DNA from: an uncultured Hyphomonadaceae bacterium
GTDB taxonomy: Bacteria; Pseudomonadota; Alphaproteobacteria; Caulobacterales; Hyphomonadaceae
Direction of reading: 5' to 3'
DNA: 64,000 nucleotides
Assembly: GCA_938084575.1 (NCBI GenBank)
Contig: CALKFG010000003.1
Location: 177,595 to 241,594, forward strand
Part shown: piece by piece, positions 1 through 8,573 of the stretch
How the letters are laid out: each line of letters begins with the position of its first letter
Position numbering within the stretch: position 1 is the first letter of the stretch
Made by a program: the position numbers and the translations under genes
The notes under the pieces: generated by a model
Database searches by the model: none
What the model saw: the letters and a program-made list of their open reading frames with translations, nothing else
What the model was told of the DNA's origin: nothing

Positions 1-1
1 T

Positions 2-478
2 GGCGTGACGCTGAAGGGCGCGCGTTTGGCCTGGGTTGGCGACGGCAATAATGTCTGTGCGAGTTTCATGCATGCTGCCGCACCCTTCGGCTTCAGCCTG
101 GCAGTTGGAACGCCCACAGATTACCAGCCCGCCGACTGGGATGTGGATATTATCACCCATCAGGGGGGGCAGATCGAGCAGTTCAGCTCGGCGGAGGCCG
201 CCGTCGACGGAGCCGATGTCGTGATTGCCGACACGTTCATTTCCATGGGGGATGCCGATGCCAGCCAGCGTCTGGCCGATCTTGGTCCATTTCGTGTCGA
301 TGAGGCCCTGATGGCAAAGGCCGCGCCGGGGGCCAAATTCCTTCACTGTCTCCCCGCCCATCGCGGGGAAGAGGTCTCGGCCGAAGTGATTGACGGACCC
401 CGGTCTCTGGTTTTTGACGAAGCCGAAAACCGGCTGCACGCCCAAAAGGCCGTGTTGCGCTGGTGTCTGGGCCTCTAG
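2..478 (+). CDS. argF: Ornithine carbamoyltransferase, C-terminal part (truncated by window start)
   Basis: Transfers the carbamoyl group of carbamoyl phosphate to ornithine to give citrulline in arginine synthesis; cytosolic trimer. Only the ornithine-binding C-terminal half is present; the reading frame is open to the left edge, so the GTG at base 5 is not the real start. Visible motifs in track numbering: DGNN (13-16), a D-x4-SMG motif (DTFISMG, 76-82) and the catalytic loop HCLPAHR (114-120) characteristic of OTCases. The C-terminal LHAQKAVL helix is also typical. Its stop overlaps the stop of the convergent flavoprotein gene in CTAG. The carbamoyl-phosphate-binding STRT motif lies outside the window, so OTCase rather than another transcarbamylase is called from HCLPAHR. 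Confidence 0.93.
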   Translation, partial: GVTLKGARLAWVGDGNNVCASFMHAAAPFGFSLAVGTPTDYQPADWDVDIITHQGGQIEQFSSAEAAVDGADVVIADTFISMGDADASQRLADLGPFRVDEALMAKAAPGAKFLHCLPAHRGEEVSAEVIDGPRSLVFDEAENRLHAQKAVLRWCLGL

Positions 479-1740
479 CCTGCTGCTGCGAGCGGGGTTT
501 CCTGATTCAGACCGCTTGCGCGCACGCGGTCTGCCACCTGCTGAGCACTGACGGCGGCACCTTCATGCAGGCCATTGTTGAGCCAAGCGCCGGCGAAGAA
601 CAGTCCTCTGCGTCCCATATTCGCGATGAGGTGATCGCGTGAACGAAGCGCTTCGGGCGTGTAAACCGGGACGGTGTGACGGCAGCTGTAGAGTTGCTTT
701 TCCGGCGCGATTTTCTGGTCGAGACCGTAGGCGAAGCTGTAGGGGGGATGCTCGGGCAAGCCACAAAACTGGTTGAGCGCAGTGTTGTAGCCATAGGTGT
801 CCGTGCCTCCATCAACAAACAGGTCCATTGGAGTCCGGTGGGTCGCCCTGTAGGGGGTGTAAAAGGCATCGTCCCGATGGACGACAGTCTCAAATTCGCG
901 GTCCGACCAGGCTCCGAACCAGTTTTGTTCCAGCTCATCTGCATCGGTTACAATATTGAGCACCTGTCCGGGCGTGGTGGCCAGAATGGCCGCATCGACG
1001 GTCAGGCTCTGGCCGCGGGCCTGCACCTCAATCCCCCGTGGGGTCCTGCGGAGGCGGACATGGCCGGCATTGGTGACGACATCGAATGTACCTCGATCCG
1101 CGATCCGGGTCAGATAGGTTGAGACCCCATTCTTAACATACGACCAGTCGGGATGACGCAACGAACGGAGATAGGGCGCGACCAGTTGAACCGGCAGCCG
1201 GTCTGTGTCCGGGAAGGGTGTTGAGTAAGCCAGCGACAAAAGCGATCGGAGAAAGTCATCGAGGACAGGGTTCGTGCCGAGAAGTTCGCCAACCGCCATG
1301 TCGTCACGGCCCTTATATCGCGAGATCGCCCGGAAACCGGCCGCGTAGTCAGAGCGCAACCGCCAGATCTGCGCGGCATAACCGGGCATGCGCAACAGCG
1401 CTGCCAGTACGGACCGGTTCAGGAAATCGCCTGGTCGTGACGGGAAGTAGCCTTTGCTATGATAAAGCGAGGAGCTGGGCTGGCTTTCTTGCAGAGCGAT
1501 GCCCAGCTCATCCAGCAGGGCGTGCAGAACTGGCGACGATGTCTTGTGAAATCCTAAGACGCCGCATTCAAGCCGCAATGTGCGCGGAAGACTGTCTGTC
1601 GTGACATTGCCATTCAAGGTGCGGACATTGCCGCCCAGAATGGCATCTTTTTCGAACACAGTGATCTGATGATCGCTCTGGAGCCGGTGTGCCGCCATGA
1701 GGCCACTGGCCCCGCCACCAATGATTGCAAGACGTGCCAT
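475..1740 (-). CDS. NAD(P)/FAD-binding amine-oxidase-like flavoprotein
   Basis: A 421-aa flavoprotein with an N-terminal dinucleotide-binding signature ([12 protein letters not shown], about residues 5-16) followed by an acidic FAD-ribose-binding strand ([10 protein letters not shown]) and a C-terminal flavin-contact motif ([17 protein letters not shown]). The layout fits the COG2907-like group of predicted FAD-binding proteins related to amine oxidases and phytoene desaturases. In other proteobacteria such genes often sit with cyclopropane-fatty-acid or photo-oxidative-stress genes; no such neighbour is seen here, so the substrate is unknown. The ATG at 1740 has a GGGAG ribosome binding site 6 bases upstream. 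A palindrome (AACAAAC-N7-GTTTGTT) lies 16 bases upstream of the start and may be an operator. Confidence 0.8.
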   Translation of the reverse strand: MARLAIIGGGASGLMAAHRLQSDHQITVFEKDAILGGNVRTLNGNVTTDSLPRTLRLECGVLGFHKTSSPVLHALLDELGIALQESQPSSSLYHSKGYFPSRPGDFLNRSVLAALLRMPGYAAQIWRLRSDYAAGFRAISRYKGRDDMAVGELLGTNPVLDDFLRSLLSLAYSTPFPDTDRLPVQLVAPYLRSLRHPDWSYVKNGVSTYLTRIADRGTFDVVTNAGHVRLRRTPRGIEVQARGQSLTVDAAILATTPGQVLNIVTDADELEQNWFGAWSDREFETVVHRDDAFYTPYRATHRTPMDLFVDGGTDTYGYNTALNQFCGLPEHPPYSFAYGLDQKIAPEKQLYSCRHTVPVYTPEALRSRDHLIANMGRRGLFFAGAWLNNGLHEGAAVSAQQVADRVRASGLNQETPLAAAG

Positions 1741-1755
1741 GTCGCTCCCAAAGTC

Positions 1756-1776
1756 AACAAACTGAACCTGTTTGTT
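1756..1776. promoter_or_regulatory. Palindrome upstream of the flavoprotein gene (candidate operator)
   Basis: AACAAAC, 7 bases, GTTTGTT: a perfect 7-bp inverted repeat in the 72-base gap before the flavoprotein start. It has no T-tract, so a protein-binding site is more likely than a terminator. A smaller repeat (AAGTC-TTAT-GACTT, 1785-1798) lies beside it. The regulator is unknown. Confidence 0.35.
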
Positions 1777-1812
1777 AACCGTGTAAGTCTTATGACTTCG
1801 TAAAACTTGATC

Positions 1813-2025
1813 TTAGTCAGATGCCTCTGGCCCGGCGTTCATCCAGCGCAAAACGGGCCTCAGCGGAACGGCCCAGCCAAGGCCGGCAATCACAAAGAAG
1901 ATCAGGGCACGCCAGGCGGGTCCGTCGGCAAGGCGCGAGCCAATTGAGCCGGCGGCCCAGATCCAGAAGCCAAGAAAGACGAGGATAACGAGGCTGGCAA
2001 TCAGTCGCCGCTTGGGTCGGGTCAT
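1813..2025 (-). CDS. DUF2842 family small membrane protein
   Basis: A 70-aa protein with a basic start (MTRPKRR) and two predicted membrane helices (about 9-26 and 38-54), ending in the family-like W-x-V/L-P-LRPVLRWM stretch. Size, helix spacing and the PLxxWM-type end match DUF2842, a small alphaproteobacterial family of unknown function that is commonly found beside heme A synthase, as here with divergent ctaA. The start has an AAGGA ribosome binding site about 8 bases upstream. A role near cytochrome oxidase or heme A synthesis is inferred from position only. Confidence 0.75.
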   Translation of the reverse strand: MTRPKRRLIASLVILVFLGFWIWAAGSIGSRLADGPAWRALIFFVIAGLGWAVPLRPVLRWMNAGPEASD

Positions 2026-2090
2026 TCAAAATTCCTTGCTGCGACGCCTTGGCGGCTTGTAAATGCTGGCTGGAAAGGCATTTAGCGCAA

Positions 2091-3176
2091 ATGACGCCAA
2101 GCTCAATTCCCTCAAATGCCGCGCAGGCCATGCGGATCTGGCTGGTTCTGATTGGACTGCTTGTTTATGCAATGATCCTGATTGGTGGTGCAACCCGCCT
2201 GACCGACAGCGGACTGTCGATTACGGAATGGGCGCCGATCAAGGGCATTCTGCCGCCCGTCGGGCCGGAGGCGTGGGCGTCAGAGTTTGGCAAATATCGC
2301 CAGACCGCGGAATTTCAGCAGCAGAATTACAATATGACCCTGGCGGAATTCCAGTTCATTTACTGGTGGGAGTGGGGCCATCGTCTGTTTGGCAGACTAA
2401 TTGGGCTCGTGGCGATTATTGGCTTCGGTTTTTTTGCGCTGAAAGGGTGGCTGAACAGGATATGGCTCATCCGGCTTGTGATCCTGATTGGTCTGGGCGC
2501 TCTCCAGGGCTTGATTGGCTGGTGGATGGTCGCCAGCGGTATTGGCGAAACCACTCGTCTCGATGTCGCACCCTATCGGCTGATGACCCATTTTGGGCTG
2601 GCCCTGCTGATTATCACGCTGACCAGCTGGTACTGGATGGAACTGGGATCGCGTCCGGCACGCAACCCAGCCGTCGCCAGCGGGGGGGCGCCATTCTGGC
2701 CGGCGGCTCTTCTTTTGACCCTGGTTGCCCTGCAGATGCTGACGGGGGCGCTCGTTGCCGGACTCGACGCCGGGCGGTCTTATACAGACTGGCCGCTGAT
2801 GGCGGGGGAACTGATCCCGGGCCATTACCTGCAGACAGATCTTGGCTTGCGAAGCCTGTTCGAAGGGCGCGCCGCCACGCAGTTCAATCACCGTTTCCTT
2901 GCCTATGGGCTGTTTGTTGCCGCGTTTCTGATCGCCGTCTGGCAGCGACGGGGCCCGCTGGCGCGGTCCTTTGCCGGGGTCGCAGCCCTCGTCACCGCCC
3001 AGGCCGTCCTGGGCATTGTCACCCTTGTTTATGCGGCGCCGCTTCAGCTGGCCCTGATGCATCAGGGGCTGGGTGTCATTGTGCTTCTGGCATCCGTCCG
3101 GCTTGTCTGGCGTGCGTCATGTCTTAACGCAGCTCCTCTGGCAGCCGGGACAGGGTCAGAGGGCTCGGGTCAATAA
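2091..3176 (+). CDS. ctaA: Heme A synthase (Cox15 type)
   Basis: Integral membrane enzyme that oxidises the C8 methyl of heme O to the formyl of heme A for aa3-type cytochrome oxidase. About eight hydrophobic helices; four conserved histidines appear in the expected settings (WEWGHRLFGR, MTHFGLAL, FNHRFLAYG, LMHQGLGV), as does the N-terminal GGATRLTDSGLSITEW signature. The ORF track starts at a TTG at 2049; the ATG at 2091 gives the usual short N terminus and 361 aa, so I prefer it. The last 53 bases overlap the convergent lipoprotein gene. Confidence 0.93.
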   Translation: MTPSSIPSNAAQAMRIWLVLIGLLVYAMILIGGATRLTDSGLSITEWAPIKGILPPVGPEAWASEFGKYRQTAEFQQQNYNMTLAEFQFIYWWEWGHRLFGRLIGLVAIIGFGFFALKGWLNRIWLIRLVILIGLGALQGLIGWWMVASGIGETTRLDVAPYRLMTHFGLALLIITLTSWYWMELGSRPARNPAVASGGAPFWPAALLLTLVALQMLTGALVAGLDAGRSYTDWPLMAGELIPGHYLQTDLGLRSLFEGRAATQFNHRFLAYGLFVAAFLIAVWQRRGPLARSFAGVAALVTAQAVLGIVTLVYAAPLQLALMHQGLGVIVLLASVRLVWRASCLNAAPLAAGTGSEGSGQ

Positions 3177-4125
3177 GAACAGCCCGGGAGTCGCCGGGTT
3201 GGACCTCACCCACCATGACAACCAGGCCGCCTGGATAGCCTCCGGTGCGTGCATCGCCCGTACTGGCCAGCGCGACGGGCCGGGCCGGCATGAAGACTGA
3301 CAGGCCGTCGCGGATCAGCACGTCCCGTCTGGACCCATCATCGGTGATTTCCTGGAGGTTTCCCGAAGAGTCCAGTGTCAGGAGATAGGTCAGGCCATTG
3401 CGTTCCAGCGCGCTGGCATCGCGGATCGGTTCCGAGAACGTCATCGCGCCTTCGGGGCCGATCAGGCAGGCGGTGATGGGGGCGTCTGCAAGCATAGGTG
3501 TGTCCGGGATAAAGCTCAGCGTGTCGCCAGCCTCGTTAATTCGGCCCGTGATCAGCTGGTATGGATTGGTATCCGTCCAGTAGGCCAGTTGCATCAGCCC
3601 AGCCTTCGCACCATCGGGCGCGCCGGAACACAGGCCTGCGGCCGGGGCTGGCTGGATCATGTCGAGATTAAAGGCGACGGGTGCGTCCAGCTCCCCGGCA
3701 TGAATGTAGAGCTGGATATTTCCATCACGCTGGATCGCCGGGAACAGGGTGACGCCCGTCCCGGCCAGGTCGACAAAAAGGCCGTCGCCCACTTCGCGCA
3801 CCCCAACAGCTGCCGGCGCGGTCAGCTGTTCGGCTTCGAAGTCAAAGAATTGAAGGCTGCCTTGTTCATTGGTCAGGGCTATGCGGGACCCCCAGGCGCC
3901 GGCCAGCCCGACACTGGTCAGTGGAATGGACAGCGAAGATGTGTTCCAAACCGCTGGCAGGCTCAAGGTCTCCCCTGCGCGGATTGGGGTCCCGTCTTCA
4001 ATTGCGTCCCTCGTGGGGGTGTTTTTCGGGCTGCCACAAGCCGTGCAGACGAATAACACTGCGAGGGTGGAACGCGCGTTGACAAGCGCGAATGGGGTGC
4101 TTAAACGCGGGCGCTTGAACATCAT
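3124..4125 (-). CDS. Secreted lipoprotein of unknown function
   Basis: 333 aa starting with a basic n-region, a hydrophobic stretch and a lipobox-like end (AVLFVCTAC-G; acylated Cys near residue 30), so probably anchored in a membrane facing the periplasm. The rest is rich in short beta-like repeats and Gly/Asp turns, possibly a propeller-like fold; I recognise no family. The ORF track starts at 4197, inside rplM, but the ATG at 4125 has CGGAG 7 bases upstream and places the signal peptide at the N terminus. The 3' end overlaps ctaA by 53 bases, and the 5' end carries a probable rplM promoter on the other strand. Confidence 0.65.
   Translation of the reverse strand: MMFKRPRLSTPFALVNARSTLAVLFVCTACGSPKNTPTRDAIEDGTPIRAGETLSLPAVWNTSSLSIPLTSVGLAGAWGSRIALTNEQGSLQFFDFEAEQLTAPAAVGVREVGDGLFVDLAGTGVTLFPAIQRDGNIQLYIHAGELDAPVAFNLDMIQPAPAAGLCSGAPDGAKAGLMQLAYWTDTNPYQLITGRINEAGDTLSFIPDTPMLADAPITACLIGPEGAMTFSEPIRDASALERNGLTYLLTLDSSGNLQEITDDGSRRDVLIRDGLSVFMPARPVALASTGDARTGGYPGGLVVMVGEVQPGDSRAVLIDPSPLTLSRLPEELR
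4079..4107 (+). promoter_or_regulatory. Probable sigma-70-type promoter of rplM-rpsI
   Basis: A perfect TTGACA (4079-4084), 17 bases, then TAAACG (4102-4107); start of transcription would be about 46 bases before the rplM ATG. Only 34 bases separate the lipoprotein start from rplM, so the ribosomal-protein promoter is expected to lie inside the signal-peptide region of the opposing gene, as this one does. The -10 is weak. Confidence 0.45.
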
Positions 4126-4159
4126 CCGATAACTCCGAGTAAAAGGCTCCTGCGGGGCA

Positions 4160-4624
4160 ATGAAAACATATAACGCACCAGCTGATGTAGAGACCAAATG
4201 GGTTGTGATCGATGCGACCGATGTCGTGATCGGCCGTCTCGCGTCTTATGTCGCAAAACGCCTGCGTGGCAAACACCGCGCAGACTTCACACCGCATATA
4301 GATACCGGCGACCACGTTATCGTGATCAATGCCCGCAAGGCAAAATTCACCGGGAATAAGCTGCGGGACAAGATCTATTATCGCCATACCGGTTATCCCG
4401 GTGGCATCAAGGACACCACGGCGGGCAAGATTTTGTCCGGGCGGTTCCCTGAGCGCGCCATTGAGATGGCGATTAAGCGGATGCTGCCAAAGGAAAGTTC
4501 GCTGGCACGCAAGCAGTTCGGTAAGCTTCGGGTCTATCCTGATGCGGCGCATCCTCACGAAGCGCAACAGCCTGAGACGGTCGACTTTGCCGCTCTGAAT
4601 GCCAAGAATACGAAGGCCATTTAA
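4160..4624 (+). CDS. rplM: 50S ribosomal protein L13
   Basis: 154-aa early-assembly protein of the large subunit that binds 23S rRNA. The start MKTYNAP and the blocks [38 protein letters not shown] and [13 protein letters not shown]-like end ([15 protein letters not shown]) are diagnostic for alphaproteobacterial L13. It is followed after two bases by rpsI, the near-universal L13-S9 operon. Expression is presumably driven from the promoter embedded in the divergent lipoprotein gene. Confidence 0.97.
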   Translation: MKTYNAPADVETKWVVIDATDVVIGRLASYVAKRLRGKHRADFTPHIDTGDHVIVINARKAKFTGNKLRDKIYYRHTGYPGGIKDTTAGKILSGRFPERAIEMAIKRMLPKESSLARKQFGKLRVYPDAAHPHEAQQPETVDFAALNAKNTKAI

Positions 4625-4626
4625 GC

Positions 4627-5115
4627 ATGTCTGAGACAGCCAATACCCTTGAAGACCTGAAGAACGTGACGGCCGAAGGCGGTCTGACGCCTGCCGCGGC
4701 CGCACCGGTCGAGCCGAAAATCGACGCTCAGGGACGGTCCTATGCGACGGGCCGACGCAAGTCGGCAACGGCACGGGTCTGGATCCGTCCGGGTACGGGC
4801 AAGATCGTCATCAATGGGAAGGACCAGGGAGAGTACTTCGCGCGTCCCGTTCTGCGGATGGTGATTGAGCAGCCCCTGATTGAATCCGACCGCCGGACAC
4901 AGTTTGACGTAATCGCGACGGTCAAAGGGTCTGGCCTGTCCGGTCAGGCCGGCGCCGTGCGCCACGGCATTGCCCGGGCACTGGTCAATTACGAGCCGGA
5001 ACTGCGCCGCGTCTTGAAGCCGTTCGGCTTCATGACCCGCGATCCACGGACCGTAGAGCGGAAGAAATATGGCCGTGCGAAAGCCCGCCGCAGCTTCCAG
5101 TTTTCGAAGCGCTAA
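4627..5115 (+). CDS. rpsI: 30S ribosomal protein S9
   Basis: 162-aa small-subunit head protein whose C-terminal tail reaches the P-site tRNA. Motifs: [34 protein letters not shown], and the basic end RRSFQFSKR with the required terminal Lys-Arg. It has an N-terminal extension of about 35 residues (Ala/Glu-rich) before the core, common in alphaproteobacteria. It is cotranscribed with rplM and followed by a strong hairpin terminator. Confidence 0.97.
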   Translation: MSETANTLEDLKNVTAEGGLTPAAAAPVEPKIDAQGRSYATGRRKSATARVWIRPGTGKIVINGKDQGEYFARPVLRMVIEQPLIESDRRTQFDVIATVKGSGLSGQAGAVRHGIARALVNYEPELRRVLKPFGFMTRDPRTVERKKYGRAKARRSFQFSKR

Positions 5116-5143
5116 GCCGTCCCGAACAGGACAGATTTGGACG

Positions 5144-5174
5144 AGGCGCTTCCGCTGTGGAGCGCCTTTTTCTT
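5144..5174 (+). terminator. Rho-independent terminator after rpsI
   Basis: AGGCGCT, 10-base loop, AGCGCCT followed by TTTTTCTTT. It ends the rplM-rpsI transcript. It also shows that the TTG start (5137) given for argC in the ORF track is wrong, since that would put the terminator inside the gene. Confidence 0.85.
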
Positions 5175-5196
5175 TGGTGAAAGCAGGATCGCGCAG

Positions 5197-6240
5197 ATGA
5201 GTGATGAAACCAGGCTCAGGGCGGCTATTCTCGGGGCCTCCGGCTATACGGGGGCGGAAACGGTGCGGCTTCTGGCGGACCATCCCCGTGTCGAGGTCCG
5301 CGCGGCGACCGGACATGCCCTGGCTGGCAAGGCGCTGTCTGACATTTTCCCCCATCTGGCCGGACCCAGTGATCTGGCGGTTGTCCGGCCCGACGATGTC
5401 GACTGGTCACAGATCGATGTCGTGTTCGGGTGCCTGCCGCATGGCACCAGCCAGGATGTGATCGAAACCCTTCCCGGGCATATAAAGGTGATCGATCTGT
5501 CCGCGGATTACCGGCTGTCCAGTCCCGGGATATATGAGTCAACCTATGGGCGGGCCCACGCGGCACCGGCGCGGCTGCAAACCAGAATCTACGGACTGCC
5601 GGAGTGGCCTCAAAACGAACTTGAGGGGAGTGAGCTTGTCGCCTGTCCCGGATGTTACCCCACGGCCAGCCTTCTGGCCCTGCTGCCCCTGGTTGGCGCG
5701 GTAATTGATCGCGATCATATTATTATAGATGCCAAGTCCGGAGTGTCCGGGGCTGGCCGCGGGCTGAAGGAGGGCAATCTGTTCTCTGAGGCGGCCGAGG
5801 GCACCCATGCCTATGGGATTGGCACGCACCGCCATGCGCCGGAAATTGACCAGGAGCTCAACCGGGTGGTCGGTCGCGACGACATTGCCGTGACCTTTAC
5901 ACCTCACCTTTTGCCCATGGTCCGCGGAGAGCTGGTGACCTGCCATGTCCGCGGCGATGCCGATCAGATCCATGCAGCCCTGACAAATCAGTATCACACC
6001 GCGCCCTTTGTCACGGTTCTGCCGCTGGGCAGCCCGTCGCCCGATACCCGCCATGTGCGCGGGACCAATCACTGCCGTATCGGTGTTTGGCCCGACCGGG
6101 TGCCCGGTCGCAGCATTGTGATTGCCGTCATCGACAACCTTATCAAGGGCTCAAGTGGTCAGGCCATTCAGAATCTCAACCGGGTCATGGGATGGGACGA
6201 AACGCTTGGCCTTGGGCGGCTTCAGCCTCTGTTTCCCTAA
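5197..6240 (+). CDS. argC: N-acetyl-gamma-glutamyl-phosphate reductase
   Basis: Reduces N-acetylglutamyl phosphate to the semialdehyde with NADPH in arginine synthesis. 347 aa from the ATG at 5197, chosen because the upstream TTG lies before the rpsI terminator. The Rossmann motif AAILGASGYTGAE is at residues 9-21; the active-site cysteine is in VACPGCYPTAS, and the conserved GVSGAGRG and HRHAPEI motifs follow. Long-form type 1 ArgC size. The last 56 bases overlap the convergent TIGR04282-like gene. It has no other arg gene next to it here apart from argF 4.7 kb upstream. Confidence 0.95.
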   Translation: MSDETRLRAAILGASGYTGAETVRLLADHPRVEVRAATGHALAGKALSDIFPHLAGPSDLAVVRPDDVDWSQIDVVFGCLPHGTSQDVIETLPGHIKVIDLSADYRLSSPGIYESTYGRAHAAPARLQTRIYGLPEWPQNELEGSELVACPGCYPTASLLALLPLVGAVIDRDHIIIDAKSGVSGAGRGLKEGNLFSEAAEGTHAYGIGTHRHAPEIDQELNRVVGRDDIAVTFTPHLLPMVRGELVTCHVRGDADQIHAALTNQYHTAPFVTVLPLGSPSPDTRHVRGTNHCRIGVWPDRVPGRSIVIAVIDNLIKGSSGQAIQNLNRVMGWDETLGLGRLQPLFP

Positions 6241-6850
6241 TCGGCCGCCGCGCGCGCTGGCGCCAGTCATACAGGTCTTCGGCAAGGTCGAGGTCGATCA
6301 GGGTCGGTAACAGGGCACAGCGTGTCCCGGCGGGCAGGTTCGCCCGGACATCATTCAGCGCCTGCGGCCCCGACCAGCGCACCGGGGCAAAGGGAGAGGC
6401 TGTCCGCGCGCTGGTGTTCAGGCCGAACAGGTAAAAGCCGCCATCCCGGGCGGGTCCGAACACCGCATCATGGGTGTGCAGGGTGCGGATGGCGGTGCGG
6501 ATCAGGGCGCCGCTCAGGTCCGGAGCATCTGTCCCGATAAAGATCACCGGTCCGGGAGGGGCGCCCGCCAGCCCCTTGTCGAGTCGCGCTGACAGGTCGC
6601 CCCGGCCCTGGTCATGTATTTCCAGCCCGGTGGCGAGCCGGCCGAGTCCGCCGAGCCGGGCATGGCCGGGATCCAGGCAGAGGCGCACATCCCACGACCC
6701 GGCACGGAGTGCCCGCAGCGTTCGGGCCAGACTCATCGTCGCTATTCGCCGGGCGGTCACTCCGGACCCGAGGCTGCGCGCCAGCCGGGTCTTGGACCGG
6801 CCGATCCGGGGTGGCTTGGCAAAGACCAGCACCATGGGCCGGGGCTTCAT
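6185..6850 (-). CDS. TIGR04282/DUF2064-family nucleotidyl/glycosyl-transferase-like protein
   Basis: 221 aa resembling the DUF2064 (TIGR04282, CofC/GT-A-like) family: LVFAKPPRIGRSKTRLA at the N terminus, FIGTDAPDLSGALI in the centre (the DAPDL acidic motif) and ARDGGFYLFGL near the nucleotide site. Family members are named for arsenosugar biosynthesis by association, but biochemical proof is thin. The adjacent upstream gene belongs to the partner family TIGR04283, which supports a joint two-enzyme glycosyl transfer pathway. No arsenic methylation genes are visible in the window, so arsenosugar synthesis is not claimed. The 3' end overlaps argC by 56 bases. Confidence 0.8.
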   Translation of the reverse strand: MKPRPMVLVFAKPPRIGRSKTRLARSLGSGVTARRIATMSLARTLRALRAGSWDVRLCLDPGHARLGGLGRLATGLEIHDQGRGDLSARLDKGLAGAPPGPVIFIGTDAPDLSGALIRTAIRTLHTHDAVFGPARDGGFYLFGLNTSARTASPFAPVRWSGPQALNDVRANLPAGTRCALLPTLIDLDLAEDLYDWRQRARRPIRETEAEAAQGQAFRPIP

Positions 6851-6872
6851 CGGACCGCTCCAGCACGCTGTC

Positions 6873-7559
6873 TCATGGCCTGCGCCGAACCAGTTTGGCG
6901 GGGTCGGCCCCGAGCAGGACGCGGGCGATCAGCCAGGCATTGCGCCAGCTGCGCCGTCGCCAGCCTTCGGCTTCATATTTGACCGCAGAGGTCCGGGCCT
7001 GCGCACTGAGATGGGCGAGGCGGGCGCGCCCCAGGGCCCGCACGATCTCGACGTCTTCCATGAAGGGCGTGTCGTGATAGCCGCCAATTGCATCATAAAG
7101 CTGGCGCGAGATCAGCAGGCCCTGGTCGCCATAGGGCAGGCCGAGGCGCCGGGCCCGCCAGTTGGCCCGGGCCGCGACGCGTCGGGCCATCGGGTGGTCG
7201 GACCGGAAGGCCAGGGTGAAACTCGCGGCCTTGTCGGCCCGCTGGTCGATATGCGCGTGAACCCGTTCCGCCCAGTCCCGGCTCAGCGCGGTATCGGCGT
7301 GCAGGAAGAGAAGCCAGGCCCCCCGCGCGGCCTCGCCGCCGAGGCGCAGCTGGTGCGCCCGCTCGCGGCGGTCGGTCGAGATGATTCGGGCGCCGGCATC
7401 TTCCGCGATCACCCGCGTGGCATCGGAACTGTTGCCATCAACAAGGATGACTTCCCGGACAAGGTCCGCGCTCAGGCCCGGCATCAGGCTGGCCAGGCAG
7501 AGGGGTAAGTCCTCTGCTGCATTCAGGGCCGGGATAATGATGGAAAGCGGCGCGGGCAT
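6873..7559 (-). CDS. TIGR04283-like family 2 glycosyltransferase
   Basis: 228 aa GT-A glycosyltransferase: N-terminal PLSIIIPALNAAEDLP, the nucleotide-binding EVILVDGNSSDAT, and a DXD-type motif in LFLHADT. GDQGLLISRQLY and PFMEDVEIVRALGRA match the C-terminal part of TIGR04283 proteins. It precedes the TIGR04282-like gene by 22 bases on the same strand and the two are probably one operon. The acceptor is unknown. Confidence 0.85.
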   Translation of the reverse strand: MPAPLSIIIPALNAAEDLPLCLASLMPGLSADLVREVILVDGNSSDATRVIAEDAGARIISTDRRERAHQLRLGGEAARGAWLLFLHADTALSRDWAERVHAHIDQRADKAASFTLAFRSDHPMARRVAARANWRARRLGLPYGDQGLLISRQLYDAIGGYHDTPFMEDVEIVRALGRARLAHLSAQARTSAVKYEAEGWRRRSWRNAWLIARVLLGADPAKLVRRRP

Positions 7560-7639
7560 AGGGAGACATCTGACAGGTTTTGGCCAGCTTGCAATGCCTG
7601 TTGCCGCCCGGGGTCAGGCCCGGGGGCAGGGGAACAGGG

Positions 7640-8479
7640 TCAGGTCGCCACGCCCAGCGCGTCCAGCCGGGCCCGGGCCAGAAGAAGGTCGCGCCAGCTG
7701 CGACTCTTATCCTGAGGGCGACGCAGCAAATAGGCCGGGTGGAATAAGGGAATCAGCGGTGCCGTGGTCCCTGCCGGGGTCTGAAAAACAGCTTCCTGGC
7801 CGCGCAGCCGCATAATACCGGTGCGCGTATCGAGCAGGCTTTTTGCCGCCACGCCCCCCATGGCCAGAATCAATTTCGGGGCGCCGAGGTCCACCATGCG
7901 ATCAAGGAAAGGGCGACAGACGGCCAGCTCATCCGGGTCGGGATTGAGGTTTCCCGGCGGACGCCAATAATTCACATTGGTGATGAAGACATTGGTCGTC
8001 CGGTCCAGCCCGATCGCCCCCAGCATCTTGTCCAGCAACTGACCGGCAGGTCCGACAAAGGGCAGGCCCTGACGGTCTTCTTCCGCCCCCGGGCCTTCCC
8101 CGATAACCATGACGGGAGCCCCGACAACACCGTCGCAGACCACGGTCTTTTCGCACAGGCTTTTCAGAGGCGAGCCTTCGAATCCTTCAATCGCCGTCTT
8201 CAGGCTGGCCATGTCGGTCGCTGCCGCGCTGAGCCGGCGGGCGTCCTCGATCCAGTCTTCCAGCGGTCTGGGCCGACCCGGACGCCGCCGTGAGGGTGTG
8301 GTTCCGGTCGGGGCAGGTGCCGGGGCGGCTGGGGCGGCTGGGGCTGCCATTGGGGGTGTCACCCTGGCCGCGCCGGGCGCCTGTCGCGTGCCCGGCATCG
8401 GGTCGGCGACATCGACGCCCATGTCCGACCACCATTCGGTCAGGCTCTGCAAGGCTTTGTCCGTGACGCTTTGGGGCAT
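7640..8479 (-). CDS. Uracil-DNA glycosylase, family 4 type
   Basis: Removes uracil from DNA to start base-excision repair. 279 aa: an N-terminal Pro/Ala-rich linker (about 30-75), then the catalytic fold with VMVIGEGPGAEEDRQGLPF, the ITNVNYWRPPGN segment, LAMGGVAAKSLL and the C-terminal FHPAYLLRRP motif. Family 4 enzymes usually carry four Fe-S cysteines; here the usual N-terminal Cys position reads GSPLK and the Cys-Arg-Pro-Pro position reads WRPP, so an intact cluster is doubtful, although C residues occur nearby (SLCEKTVVC, VCRPFL). ATG at 8479 follows an AGGT ribosome binding site. Divergent from etfQO. Confidence 0.88.
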   Translation of the reverse strand: MPQSVTDKALQSLTEWWSDMGVDVADPMPGTRQAPGAARVTPPMAAPAAPAAPAPAPTGTTPSRRRPGRPRPLEDWIEDARRLSAAATDMASLKTAIEGFEGSPLKSLCEKTVVCDGVVGAPVMVIGEGPGAEEDRQGLPFVGPAGQLLDKMLGAIGLDRTTNVFITNVNYWRPPGNLNPDPDELAVCRPFLDRMVDLGAPKLILAMGGVAAKSLLDTRTGIMRLRGQEAVFQTPAGTTAPLIPLFHPAYLLRRPQDKSRSWRDLLLARARLDALGVAT

Positions 8480-8492
8480 TGTGACCTGAAAA

Positions 8493-8522
8493 TTAGACGT
8501 TAAACCGGGGACGATCTAGATA
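8493..8522 (+). promoter_or_regulatory. Possible promoter of the ETF-QO gene
   Basis: TTAGAC (8493-8498), 18 bases, TAGATA (8517-8522), in the 94-base divergent gap between the uracil-DNA glycosylase gene and the ETF-QO gene. Agreement with consensus is moderate; no operator is obvious. Confidence 0.35.
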
Positions 8523-8573
8523 AAGTGTATCGGGTTAGCCGCGCGGCGCTACCCATGATTTGGAGAAAGACTG

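Noticed and set aside
2063-3127. 354-aa ORF in another frame of ctaA
   Set aside because: Shadow frame; the heme A synthase frame has all four histidines and the expected helices.
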